Source: JASGCL01 sp965262775
GTDB taxonomy: Bacteria; Pseudomonadota; Alphaproteobacteria; JASGCL01
Direction of reading: 5' to 3'
DNA length: 64,000 nt
Assembly: GCA_965262775.1 (NCBI GenBank)
Contig: CBDHFT010000006.1
Coordinates: 348,225 to 412,224 of the forward strand
The notes beneath the pieces were generated by a model, which was given only the letters and a program-made list of their open reading frames with translations, ran no database searches and had not been told where the DNA came from. Positions 33,505 through 41,719 of this stretch are shown here, piece by piece (position 1 is the stretch's first letter; every line of letters starts with the position of its first letter). The position numbers and the translations under genes were made by a program.

Positions 33505-34275
33505 CAGAAATGATTTGGGCGATTGACGGCATGCACTGCGCCGCATGTATTGAAAAAATTACCGCGGCGATGACGGGCGAGGAGGGGGTTAAGGTTACCC
33601 TCACCCCGCCGCGTTTGCATGTGGGGCAAGCCAGCAATTTAGCAACCTTGCAAAAAAAAATAAAAAAAGCTGGCGACCGTTATTCCTTGCGCCCCCGCAC
33701 CGCAGCGGAAGTGATGGCCGATAACACCCCTCACCACACTATGGCTGACCATAGCCAGCATGGCACGCAAGCGGTCATGTTGGACAATGGCGAGGATAAC
33801 CGTTCTTTCCTACAGATTTATTATCCATTGTTTTTAATCGTGGGTGCGGTGGCGGTGTCGGCCTTAAAAGGCGTCACCAATATTTACGATTGGATGTTAA
33901 ATTTCGAAGCAGGATTCTTTCTGGTATTTGGCTTTTTTAAATTGCTTAATTTACCTGGCTTTCGCGACGCCTACGCCACCTATGACCTGTTGGCAAAAAA
34001 AATCCCTGCCTATGGTTTGCTTTACCCATTTTTGGAATTGGCATTGGGTTTTATGTTTTTGTTTCGGTTTGAATTGGCGATTGCTTTTTATAGTGCCATT
34101 ATATTGATGGGTTTCAGTTCGCTGGGGGTGTTGCAAGCCCTGGCAAAAAAACAGAAAATCCGCTGGTGCCTGCCTGGGCACGACGCTTAACCTGCCCATG
34201 ACCAGCATTACATTGGTCGAGGATTTGAGCATGGTCGTGATGTCGGTTGTTATGTTGTGGCATGGTGTGATATAA
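33501..34275 (+). pseudogene. HMA domain fused to MauE/DoxX-like redox membrane protein, single-base frameshift
   Basis: An N-terminal heavy-metal-associated domain (IDGMHCAACIEKI, Cys13 and Cys16) is joined through a His/Asp-rich linker (residues about 75-95, HHTMADHSQHG) to a four-helix MauE-like membrane domain with FRDAYATYDLLAKKIPAYGLLYPFLELALG. At 34165-34166 (GG) the frame breaks and a stop follows at 34190. Dropping one G restores IRCACLGTTLNLPMTSITLVEDL and a natural end at 34275, a 257-residue protein with the family's CxC-type cysteines. Such proteins are thought to deliver metal or reducing power to periplasmic partners. The last part is visible only in the other frame. Confidence 0.8.
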
Positions 34276-34282
34276 GCGCGAG

Positions 34283-34939
34283 GTGTTTCGCTTATGTTTG
34301 GTAACATCTATCGGTGATAGGCCGATGGAAGATTATTTAGATTTTTTACGCGCCGCCGTGCTTGGCGGGGTTGACATGGTCCAGTGGCGAGAAAAAAAGC
34401 GAGCCTTACAAAAAAAATATATCAAGCCGAAGCGATTAAAAAATTGCTCGATGAATGGAATCTGCCCTTGATGATTAATGATTACCCCGATATTTGCAAG
34501 CAAGTTGGCGCAGGCGGTGTGCATTTGGGCAATAGCGATATGGCGGTGGCAATGGCTCGCCCCATCATCGGGGCCGATAAAATAATTGGCGTTTCGAAAG
34601 AATCAGAAGGCGACCTTAAGCAAGCCAACCAAGATGCGGCTATCGATTACATGACGGCCAGCGCTATCTACCCCAGTGCTCATAAATTGGATACTCAAAA
34701 AATTTGGGGGAATCGAAGAATTAAAAAAATTAGTGAAGATGGCGCAAAAACCCCTCACCGCCATTGGCGGGATTACCCTGGATAACCTTGCCGATGTTAT
34801 GGCGACAGGGGTTGCGGGGGTGGCGGTGGTCGGCGCAATTCACAATAGCCAAGCCCCTTACAACACAGCCAAAAAGATGCGTGAAATAATTGACCATGCC
34901 ACGAGTAAAAATACAGCGCAAACCCCTAACGCTTGGTAG
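34283..34939 (+). pseudogene. thiE: Thiamine-phosphate synthase ThiE, two compensating frameshifts
   Basis: ThiE couples HMP-diphosphate and thiazole phosphate into thiamine phosphate. Three pieces are read in frames 2, 1 and 2: LVTSIGDRPMEDYLDFLRAAVLGGVDMVQWREK; then TKKIYQAEAIKKLLDEWNLPLMINDYPDICKQVGAGGVHLGNSDM to IDYMTASAIYPSAHKLD; then IEELKKLVKMAQKPLTAIGGITLDN and VAGVAVVGAIHNS. One base is missing in the seven A at 34391-34397 and one is extra around 34699-34713 (six A, then five G). Net length is 657 bases, 218 residues, normal for ThiE. A GTG at 34283, seven bases after the previous stop, is the likely start. Confidence 0.85.
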
Positions 34940-34994
34940 ACTTTTATTAATTTTTTTTTTATATCATTATATATATTTTTTAATCGGGCCTATT

Positions 34995-35924
34995 ATGCAA
35001 TCCACCGCGCAAGAAAAAAAATCGACCCTCGCCTTTTCGGATATAAGGGAGAACCTGCCACCCATGCTGGCGGCGTTGCGCGAAAAAAAACCATTGATAT
35101 TGAATCTGACCAACCTGGTCACGATGGATTTTATGGCCAATGCTTTGCTTGCCCTGGGTGCGGCACCCTTGATGTCGAACGCCGATGAAGAAATAGCAGA
35201 ATTGGTGGGCATTTCTTCCGCCGTGAATATTAATATTGGAACATTGGATAGGGTATTTATGCAACGCGCCCTGTTGGCGGCAAAAACCGCGCAAGCATTA
35301 AAAAAAATAATGGTGCTGGATCCCGTGGGGGCAGGGGCCAGTCAATTGCGCAGTATCGCCAGTGCCGACCTCTTGCTATGGGCAACTATTGTGCGCGGCA
35401 ATGGTTCGGAGATCCTTTCGCTTGAAAAACAAAGTAGGGCAGGACAAGACGGGCATGGAAATCAAAAATCCTTGGCGCATAGCGGCCCTGTGGAACATGT
35501 GGGGCCGCTCGGCGTTGAATCAACCGTTGGTTCGCTTGATGCCGTCATGGTTGCGGAACAATTGGCAAATCAAGGCAAAATAATTATTGTCAGCGGGCGC
35601 GAAGATTATATCACCGATGGTCAACAGAATTTTAGTTGCCCCTATGGCTCGAGCCTTATGCCATCGGTGACGGGCATGGGTTGTGTTTTGACGGCGGTGG
35701 TGGCGGCTTTCGCCGCGCTCGGCGGCAATGGTTTGGTGGCGGCCAACATGGCGGTGCATTTTTTTGCCCTGACGGGGCAGGTGGCGGCGCAGTCGCATAA
35801 CGAACCCGCCAGCTTCAAAACAAAATTTATCGATTTGCTATTTGCGCCCGATTGGCAAGCGATAGAAGAGATTATGGATTACGGCGGCCAGCAAGATAGG
35901 AAAACCATCATCAATGAAATATAA
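34995..35924 (+). CDS. thiM: Hydroxyethylthiazole kinase ThiM
   Basis: ThiM phosphorylates hydroxyethylthiazole in the thiamine salvage route. I start at ATG 34995 (MQSTAQEKKSTLAF); an earlier open frame is A/T-rich junk and overlaps thiE. Family blocks: KKPLILNLTNLVTMDFMANALLALGAAPLMSNADEE, VLDPVGAGAS, RGNGSEILSL, and the catalytic SVTGMGCVLTAVVAAF. Between RGNGSEILSL and LDAVMVAEQLA there is a Gly/His-rich insert about 20 residues longer than in E. coli ThiM. The frame is intact, unlike thiE. Its end overlaps thiD by 11 bases. Confidence 0.92.
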   Translation: MQSTAQEKKSTLAFSDIRENLPPMLAALREKKPLILNLTNLVTMDFMANALLALGAAPLMSNADEEIAELVGISSAVNINIGTLDRVFMQRALLAAKTAQALKKIMVLDPVGAGASQLRSIASADLLLWATIVRGNGSEILSLEKQSRAGQDGHGNQKSLAHSGPVEHVGPLGVESTVGSLDAVMVAEQLANQGKIIIVSGREDYITDGQQNFSCPYGSSLMPSVTGMGCVLTAVVAAFAALGGNGLVAANMAVHFFALTGQVAAQSHNEPASFKTKFIDLLFAPDWQAIEEIMDYGGQQDRKTIINEI

Positions 35925-36732
35925 AGTTTTATCTATTGCGGGGCTTGACCCGTCGGGCGGGGCGGGGGTGTTGGCGGATGTGAAAACATTCTCCGCCCTT
36001 GGTTGTTATGGCATGGCGGTGGTAACCGCCATCACCGCGCAAAACACCCGTGGGGTAAGCGCGGTATTCGATGTATCGGCAACCGCGGTGCGTCAACAGT
36101 TAGAAAAAATTTTAGAAGATATCATGCCCGATGCTATCAAAATTGGCATGTTGTTTAATGAAGATATTATTTTCACCGTCGCCGATGTTTTGCAAAAAAT
36201 GGTTTTGCCCAAAAAAATTCCTATCGTGCTGGATCCCGTCATGATGGCAAAAAGTGGCGATGCGTTGTTGCAACCTGCCGCCATGGCGGCCTTGAAAAAA
36301 AAATTGGTGCCCTTGACCGATATTATCACCCCCAATTTACGCGAAGCCGAAGCCTTGCTGGGTTGCGACACCATTACCGCAGAAACCATGGCAAGCCGCG
36401 CCAAGGAATTATTAACATTGGGCAGTCAGTCGGTATTATTAAAGGGCGGGCATTTGGAACAAAATATGTCCGACGATTATTATGTGGGCGCAGATATGCC
36501 AAACGGTTTGTGGTTGACCGAGGCGCGGATAAAAACCAAAAACACCCATGGCACGGGTTGCACATTATCATCGGCCATCGCCAGTTATTTGGCAAAGGAT
36601 TCGGGCAACCCCAAAAAAATGGCGGAGGCATGCCAAGAGGCTAAGCGGTATTTAACGGGGGCATTGCGCGCGGTGGAGCAAGGTTCGGTGGGCGGCGGCG
36701 CGGGGCCATTGCATCATTTTTACCAACGATAA
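35914..36732 (+). CDS. thiD: Hydroxymethylpyrimidine / phosphomethylpyrimidine kinase ThiD
   Basis: ThiD phosphorylates HMP and HMP-P to the diphosphate used by ThiE. The 272-residue ribokinase-fold protein has VLSIAGLDPSGGAGVLADVKTF, AVVTAITAQNTRGV, IPIVLDPVMMAKSG, ITPNLREAEALLG, VLLKGGH and the catalytic KNTHGTGCTLSSAIASYLA. All are canonical and the frame is intact even through nine A at 36295-36303. It overlaps thiM by 11 bases, so thiE-thiM-thiD look like one transcript devoted to salvage; the de novo genes thiC and thiG are not here. Confidence 0.95.
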   Translation: MKYKVLSIAGLDPSGGAGVLADVKTFSALGCYGMAVVTAITAQNTRGVSAVFDVSATAVRQQLEKILEDIMPDAIKIGMLFNEDIIFTVADVLQKMVLPKKIPIVLDPVMMAKSGDALLQPAAMAALKKKLVPLTDIITPNLREAEALLGCDTITAETMASRAKELLTLGSQSVLLKGGHLEQNMSDDYYVGADMPNGLWLTEARIKTKNTHGTGCTLSSAIASYLAKDSGNPKKMAEACQEAKRYLTGALRAVEQGSVGGGAGPLHHFYQR

Positions 36733-37152
36733 CAGCATGGTAAAATAACATATAAGAATATTATTTTTTAACTCAATATTGTAAAAAATATACAACCATC
36801 GCCATTTTTTTCAAAATATGGTTTGCGATTCGCTAATCTTATAGTATAATTTTTTTATATTTAAGGAAATGATGCTGTTTTGCTGATTAATGTTGCCTGG
36901 ATAAAATTTTTGCTTGACAGATTTAAAGAAATAGTGGAAAGCAAGAATAGTAAAATAATAATCAAAAAAAAACATATAGAGAACATAAAATAGCGTATAT
37001 TAATAAAAATATAAAAGGGAACAAGCGTTACAATGTAAGCAATTTATCCTTTGTATCCAATAATTAATTGCAAGTAATATAAATATCACATCAGCTAATC
37101 TAACTTACTTGAATGTAAGTAAAAATTTTTTTAAGAAGGAAGGAATACAGAG
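36733..37152 (+). other. AT-rich non-coding region before the ketosynthase gene
   Basis: The only gene-free stretch over 300 bases in the window (420 bases). It is clearly more A/T-rich than the genes and holds no convincing open frame on either strand. It contains a TTGACA (36914-36919) without a good -10, and two related inverted repeats near the right end. I saw no tRNA, SRP RNA, tmRNA or TPP-riboswitch pattern. It most likely carries the control region of the gene at 37153, possibly a small RNA. Confidence 0.5.
37028..37120 (+). promoter_or_regulatory. Paired inverted repeats, candidate operators
   Basis: TTACAATGTAA (37028-37038) is a perfect 11-base palindrome. ACTTAC-TTGAAT-GTAAGT (37103-37120) is a second inverted repeat with the same TTAC and TGTAA half-sites. 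They are about 75 bases apart and end 32 bases before ATG 37153, where a repressor or activator dimer would act. The second overlaps the position expected for a -35 or -10. The regulator is unknown. AGAAGGAAGG at 37134-37143 is the ribosome site. Confidence 0.4.
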
Positions 37153-38157
37153 ATGGCAAAACAAGAACACGGTTTTAAAATAGCAGGCATGGGGCGTTAT
37201 TTGCCCAAACGTTGCGTTACATCAAAAGATATTGATAAAATGACGGGCATGTCGGAGGGTTATACCGAAGAACGCACCCACATCCATCAACGTTATTGGG
37301 TTTCGGAAGGGGAAACAACCCTGTCCATGGCCAAGGCAGCCTCGGAGGAGGCATTGAAAAAAGCGGGCATTACGATAGACGATGTTGGTTGCGTTATTAA
37401 CGCGGGCGTTTTGGTGCCACAAATTATTCCTTCGACTTCTTCTTTGTTGTTGTATGAATTTGGTACATCGAAACAAGATTGTTTTGATGTCGATTGCACC
37501 TGCTTAAGTTTTGTTAAGGCCCTGGATATTGCCGATTCCTTGGCGCAAACCAAAGATTACAAACATATTCTTATATTCACCAGCGAAATTGCATCCTACG
37601 GGATTCAAGATGGCCATCATGATGTAAAAAGCCTGTTTGGCGACGGCGCGGTGGCGATGGTTTTGAGTAAAGAAAAAGGCGCGAAGTCGCATGTTATGGG
37701 TTCGGTATTCCAAGCCTTCCCCGATGGCGGCGCATTTAGCCAAGTACGTGGCGGCGGCACCCGCACGCACCCCAAGGCCAACAAAGGAACATTGCCCGAG
37801 CTAACAAGCTATGACTTTGAAATGCAAGGTCCCAAGGTGTTTAAAGTGGCGAGCAAGAATTTCCCTGCCTTCATGAAGTCGGTGTTAGAAAAAGCCAATG
37901 TTAAAATGGAAGATATTGATTATATCATCCCGCACCAAGCCAGTTATCAAAGTATTATTCAAATTCAAAGACGTTTGGGCGTCAACGATAACAAGGTTCT
38001 GCGCACCATTGAAAATTATGGCAACCAGGTTTCTGTTTCCATCCCCAATGCTTTTTACGAATTGTTTGATTCGGGGCAATTAAAATCGGGCGATAAGGTT
38101 ATGTTCCTTGGCGCCGCCGCGGGTTTGGTATTGGGTGCGGTGGTATTGCAATACTAA
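37153..38157 (+). CDS. 3-oxoacyl-ACP synthase III-like ketosynthase
   Basis: A thiolase-fold condensing enzyme of the KASIII family, 334 residues. The catalytic triad is complete: Cys117 in FDVDCTCLSFVKALDIA, His261 in YIIPHQAS, Asn291 in ENYGNQVSVSIPNAFYEL. The Cys context TCLSF differs from the AC(S/A)GF of housekeeping FabH, and the enzyme is away from fabD-fabG, so it more likely belongs to a specialised pathway (acyl-chain condensation, signal or secondary lipid). It has a strong ribosome site and a long upstream control region. A small membrane protein and a metallo-beta-lactamase follow in the same direction. The substrate is not known. Confidence 0.88.
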   Translation: MAKQEHGFKIAGMGRYLPKRCVTSKDIDKMTGMSEGYTEERTHIHQRYWVSEGETTLSMAKAASEEALKKAGITIDDVGCVINAGVLVPQIIPSTSSLLLYEFGTSKQDCFDVDCTCLSFVKALDIADSLAQTKDYKHILIFTSEIASYGIQDGHHDVKSLFGDGAVAMVLSKEKGAKSHVMGSVFQAFPDGGAFSQVRGGGTRTHPKANKGTLPELTSYDFEMQGPKVFKVASKNFPAFMKSVLEKANVKMEDIDYIIPHQASYQSIIQIQRRLGVNDNKVLRTIENYGNQVSVSIPNAFYELFDSGQLKSGDKVMFLGAAAGLVLGAVVLQY

Positions 38158-38187
38158 TAATTAATTATCATTTTTTTTAGATAATTC

Positions 38188-38556
38188 ATGAAAAAAAATA
38201 AGGGCTTGGTATTTGGCGGTGCGGTGTTAGCATGGTTGCTGCCTATCGCGGTTAGTTTTTTCATGGTTGATGGTTCGACCACGCCCCATAGTTATAAACC
38301 CAATATTTATGTATTTAAATTGGTGATGTTTATTTTGGCATCGGCCATTGCCTATTATTTTTATAAAAAATTGAGGGATAAAAAAGATTTGACCATTACG
38401 GTGGCGCATGTATTTCTTGCGACTTCGGTCTTGCTTGACATGATATTGCTTGTGTCGGTTTTTAAAATGCCCTTTATGATATGGGTTGCAATGATATTGC
38501 CATTTTATCTGGTTGCCTTTTATGGGATTTACTTTTTGCTAAACTATAAGAAATAG
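38188..38556 (+). CDS. Hypothetical four-helix membrane protein
   Basis: 122 residues, not assigned with confidence. Four hydrophobic segments are visible: about residues 7-27 (LVFGGAVLAWLLPIAVSFFM), 43-60, 71-90 and 97-118, with a lysine-rich cytoplasmic loop FYKKLRDKKD. No conserved polar active-site pattern. It starts 30 bases after the ketosynthase stop and ends 15 bases before the metallo-beta-lactamase start, so the three are almost certainly co-transcribed. A membrane carrier, channel or scaffold for a lipophilic product would fit, but that is inference from position only. Confidence 0.65.
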   Translation: MKKNKGLVFGGAVLAWLLPIAVSFFMVDGSTTPHSYKPNIYVFKLVMFILASAIAYYFYKKLRDKKDLTITVAHVFLATSVLLDMILLVSVFKMPFMIWVAMILPFYLVAFYGIYFLLNYKK

Positions 38557-38571
38557 TTTATCATCACCGCT

Positions 38572-39427
38572 GTGTTATCAGTAAAATTTTACCAGGCTGG
38601 TTTTTGTAAACACCCTGAATGCGTGATGAGCGGGCGCATAACTTTAAGTGGTTTAAAAAATGTTTCTATCCCCATGGTGTGTACCCTTATCAAACACCCC
38701 AAACATGGGTTGATGTTGTTTGATGTTGGGTATAGCGATAATTTTTTAAAAGCATCCGATAAAATGCCATATCGTTTGTATCGTATGGTAACCCCCGTTT
38801 CTATCGGTGAAACCCTGGTCGAGATGTTGGAACGCGACGGTATTGATAAAAATGATATCAAATATATTTTTATTTCACATTTTCATGCTGACCATATATC
38901 GGCGGTCGATGATTTCCCCCAAGCAAAAATTATTACCGCCCAGGCGGGTTATGATTATGCAAAAAAAAATAACGGGGTTTGCGGCGGTAAAAAAAGGATT
39001 ATTACCCGATCTGATGACGTTGTTTAAGAAACGAAAATTTGAATTTATCGAAGATAAAAAACCTATCAAGGGGCATAAAAAACTTTATAATTTTATAACC
39101 CACGATATTTTTGGTGATGGTGCAATGGTGGCGGTTGATTTGCCCGGTCATGCACGTGGCCAGCATGGATTATATTTGCAAGATACCAACCGCGGAAAAG
39201 TATTTTTGGTGGCCGACGCAACATGGATGATGTCATCCCTGGCGGCGGATCGACCGCCCCTGCCCATTGTGGCCTTGGTTAATGATAACCAGAAGAAATT
39301 TTTGAAAACCTTTCACGCCCTCCACCAATTTTATCGCGAAAACAAAAATGTAAAAATGGTTCCATGCCATTGCCAGGCGACATTTAATAAATTGTCGGCT
39401 AATAAATTATCTGCCAAACGGCGTTAA
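38572..39427 (+). pseudogene. Metallo-beta-lactamase-fold hydrolase (lactonase-like), single-base frameshift
   Basis: A zinc hydrolase of the group that includes N-acyl-homoserine lactonases. The first part (from GTG 38572) has FYQAGFCKHPECVMSGR, LMLFDVGYSDNFL and the metal motif ISHFHADHISAVDDFP. The frame breaks in nine A at 38961-38969. Taking eight A gives YAKKITGFAAVKKGLLPDLM and joins the second part: AVDLPGHARGQHGLYL (third His), VFLVADATW (bridging Asp) and MVPCHCQ (last His). All zinc ligands are present once restored, and the protein is 284 residues. Could be slippage-decoded, decayed, or a read error. Lactone or thioester hydrolysis next to the ketosynthase would make sense. Confidence 0.85.
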
Positions 39428-39486
39428 AAATCCGTGATTATATTTTGGTTGGCAAATTAAAAAAAATAACTTATAGTAACAATACT

Positions 39487-40149
39487 ATGACTAGAATATT
39501 CACTATATTGGCGATGACCGTAATATTTATTGCGGTATTATGGATAATCATTCCCATGGTCATCAACCATGTGAAAGAACCTGATTTCAAAATAATAAAA
39601 TCTGAGCGTAATATCCAATTGCGCCAATATGCCCCCTATATTGTGGCGGAAGTTAAAGTAAGCGGGGAGCGGGGCGCGGCCGCCAGCCAGGGTTTCCGCC
39701 TTATTGCTGGTTATATTTTTGGTGGCAATCAATCAAAAACGGGCTCGGCAAGTAAAACCGGGGCGGAAAAAATCGCCATGACCGCGCCCGTCATTCAACA
39801 AAAAGATAATGAAAAAATCGCCATGACCGCGCCTGTCATTCAACAATTAACCGATGACGGTTCATGGACCGTGCAATTTGTCATGCCGAAAGAATATACG
39901 CTGGCAACCTTGCCCACGCCCAATGACAAGCGTGTCGAATTAAAACAAGTTGCCAGCAAACAATGGCTGACAATAAAATTTTCTGGCACATGGAGTAAGG
40001 CTAATATTGAAAAACGTTTTAAACAATTGATGGACTACGCCAACAGCAATAACCTCAAAACCGTGGGCGCGCCGCGCACGGCTTTTTACAATGCCCCTTG
40101 GACCTTGCCACCATTTCGTCGCAACGAAGTGATGATAGAAATAAAATAA
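39487..40149 (+). CDS. SOUL heme-binding family protein
   Basis: A membrane-anchored SOUL/HBP protein, 220 residues. I start at ATG 39487; an upstream TTG start adds 14 residues. One hydrophobic helix (residues about 5-24) is followed by the SOUL domain: DFKIIKSERNIQLRQYAPYIVAEV, GFRLIAGYIFGGNQ, EKIAMTAPVIQQ, VQFVMPKEYTLATLPTPND and the end GAPRTAFYNAPWTLPPFRRNEVMIEI. The EKIAMTAPVIQQ motif is repeated in tandem (see the repeat entry). SOUL proteins bind heme or porphyrin loosely; the role in bacteria is poorly known. It follows the metallo-beta-lactamase by about 60 bases. Confidence 0.9.
   Translation: MTRIFTILAMTVIFIAVLWIIIPMVINHVKEPDFKIIKSERNIQLRQYAPYIVAEVKVSGERGAAASQGFRLIAGYIFGGNQSKTGSASKTGAEKIAMTAPVIQQKDNEKIAMTAPVIQQLTDDGSWTVQFVMPKEYTLATLPTPNDKRVELKQVASKQWLTIKFSGTWSKANIEKRFKQLMDYANSNNLKTVGAPRTAFYNAPWTLPPFRRNEVMIEIK
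39766..39846 (+). repeat. 36-base direct duplication within the SOUL gene
   Basis: The 36 bases at 39766-39801 recur at 39811-39846 with one difference (C to T, silent). The 45-base period is 15 codons, so the frame is kept and the core motif KIAMTAPVIQQ appears twice with KDNE between. Relatives often carry the motif twice or with a linker, so the copy may be functional. Confidence 0.85.
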
Positions 40150-40174
40150 TATCTTTTATTTTTATCTATGGTTG

Positions 40175-40423
40175 ATGATAAAAGAATCGAAACTCCCCCA
40201 CAAAATGCCAAAAGATTTGCAAGCCGCGGTGCTTGCTAACCCCCAAGTAAGAACCTTGTGGGATGATATAACGCCGCTGGCGCGTAATGAATTTATTTGC
40301 TGGGTAGAGGACGCCAAGAAACCAGAAACCAGGGCGCATAGAATTGTAAGGACTTGCGAAGAGCTATTAGAAGGAAAACGCAGGCCTTGCTGTTGGCCAG
40401 GATGCTCTCATCGCAAAAAATAA
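40175..40423 (+). CDS. Small OmdA-like protein (YdeI C-terminal domain)
   Basis: 82 residues made of the OmdA domain alone: KMPKDLQAAVLANPQVRTLWDDITPLARNEFICWVEDAKKPETRAHRIVRTCEELLEGKRRPCC. The W(V/I)E.AK..ETR..RI motif is the family signature. It corresponds to the C-terminal third of the YdeI-like protein at 7469, without the N-terminal part; standalone forms exist. Start uncertain between ATG 40175 and 40205. The end (CCWPGCSHRKK) has three cysteines, unusual for the family. It converges with dipZ, one base between stops. Confidence 0.75.
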   Translation: MIKESKLPHKMPKDLQAAVLANPQVRTLWDDITPLARNEFICWVEDAKKPETRAHRIVRTCEELLEGKRRPCCWPGCSHRKK

Positions 40424-40424
40424 A

Positions 40425-41624
40425 TTATTCTTGCAACATTTTGTTGATGTATTTTTCCGTTTCCAAATAATTATGCTCGCCGCATATACCGTGCACCACG
40501 CGACCATATTTGTTAATGAAATAAAATGCTGGCCAGCAATCGTTGTGATAACTATCCCAAGTTTGCAATTGATTATCCACCGCCACGGGATAGGTTATGC
40601 CGTGCTGCCTCATTGCATTTTGAATGGCGGCCAGCGATCTATCCTGTTCAAATTCGGGCGAATGCACACCGATGATAACCAACCCCCTGCTGCGATACTT
40701 CCTGTCCCATTCGACAATAGCGGGCAGGGTGCGTTGACAATTGATACAAGAATAGGTCCAAAAATTAACCAAGACAACCTTGCCCCGCAAAGAACTTATG
40801 GTTAGCGGGCGGTCAACATTAAACCATTGTTGAATGCCGACAAATTCGGGGGCAGTAAAGGAAAGAGGTTTGCTGAAGGGCCCATCAGCAAAAACAGAAA
40901 CGGGTTTGTTTTCGGTGGCGTAGGCATTGGTTCCAACCAACAACGCCGATACAATAATCATTACCCCCACTATTTTCCTCATCAAGCGATGCCGCCCAGG
41001 CAGCCAGCCAAAATGATTCAAGGCTTTCCTGCCCAACAGGGCGATGATTAAAAACGGCACGCTAACCCCCACTGCAAAGGCCAACACCACCATCACCGCA
41101 TGCAGGTTATCGGTTTGCCTTATAACCTGGGTAAGGGCCGAACCCAAAATGGGGCCAGCGCATGGCACCCAAACCAGGGCGATAACCGCCCCAATCGCCA
41201 AACCAACTATAACTTCGTGGTATTGACGCTGTTCGATATAATATAATAATTTACTGCCCGAATTGGACAGGTTGCTGGTTAGGGCGGAAAATTGCTGGGA
41301 CAGGTTATCCGACAACATGACGCCACCAAATATAACCAGCATCATCACCGAAGCGTATTTTATATAAGCCAAATTAATGCCAAAAGTTCCCGTAAGGTAA
41401 CGTGCGGTAAAAACGAATAAGGTGAAGTTAAGAAAAAAGCCAGTCATGATAGCGAAGGGACGATATTTATTCCCAGTTCCAGTTGTGGTTAGAAGTAAAG
41501 GTAAAATAGGATAAATACAGGGTGAAGTAATGGTTGCGAATCCCTCAATAAAAGCGAGGAAACTGGTCCAAAACTCACTCCAAAATCCGTGAAATAAGTT
41601 CATGCCCAGGTTCATCATACCCAT
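40425..41624 (-). CDS. DipZ-like CcdA-thioredoxin fusion protein
   Basis: An inner-membrane thiol-electron carrier. The first 250 residues are a CcdA/DsbD-like transmembrane domain of about six to seven helices with two conserved cysteine sites, TSPCIYPILPLL and VPCAGPILGSALTQV. A thioredoxin-like (TlpA/redoxin) domain follows, residues about 265-399, with VLVNFWTYSCINCQRTLPAI (CxxC), VIIGVHSPEFEQ and the cis-Pro region WPAFYFINKYG. This is the DipZ layout without its C-terminal carbohydrate-binding-like domain. It likely brings reducing power to periplasmic proteins. Divergent from moaA. Confidence 0.9.
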   Translation of the reverse strand: MGMMNLGMNLFHGFWSEFWTSFLAFIEGFATITSPCIYPILPLLLTTTGTGNKYRPFAIMTGFFLNFTLFVFTARYLTGTFGINLAYIKYASVMMLVIFGGVMLSDNLSQQFSALTSNLSNSGSKLLYYIEQRQYHEVIVGLAIGAVIALVWVPCAGPILGSALTQVIRQTDNLHAVMVVLAFAVGVSVPFLIIALLGRKALNHFGWLPGRHRLMRKIVGVMIIVSALLVGTNAYATENKPVSVFADGPFSKPLSFTAPEFVGIQQWFNVDRPLTISSLRGKVVLVNFWTYSCINCQRTLPAIVEWDRKYRSRGLVIIGVHSPEFEQDRSLAAIQNAMRQHGITYPVAVDNQLQTWDSYHNDCWPAFYFINKYGRVVHGICGEHNYLETEKYINKMLQE

Positions 41625-41719
41625 GATAATCTAGATTTTTTTTAAAAACAATCAATTAGTTATTTTAAAAAAAATAAAACAAGATTTTGGCAATATTTGA
41701 TAATTTTTTTTACCTCACC

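Noticed and set aside
33652..33660. Nine A in the HMA-MauE gene as a further frameshift
   Set aside because: The frame is right on both sides (the HMA domain before, the MauE domain after), so this run is correct as given.
34190..34283. Possible TPP riboswitch before thiE
   Set aside because: These bases are the restored end of the HMA-MauE gene and show no CTGAGA or ACCTGATCTGG-type thi-box.
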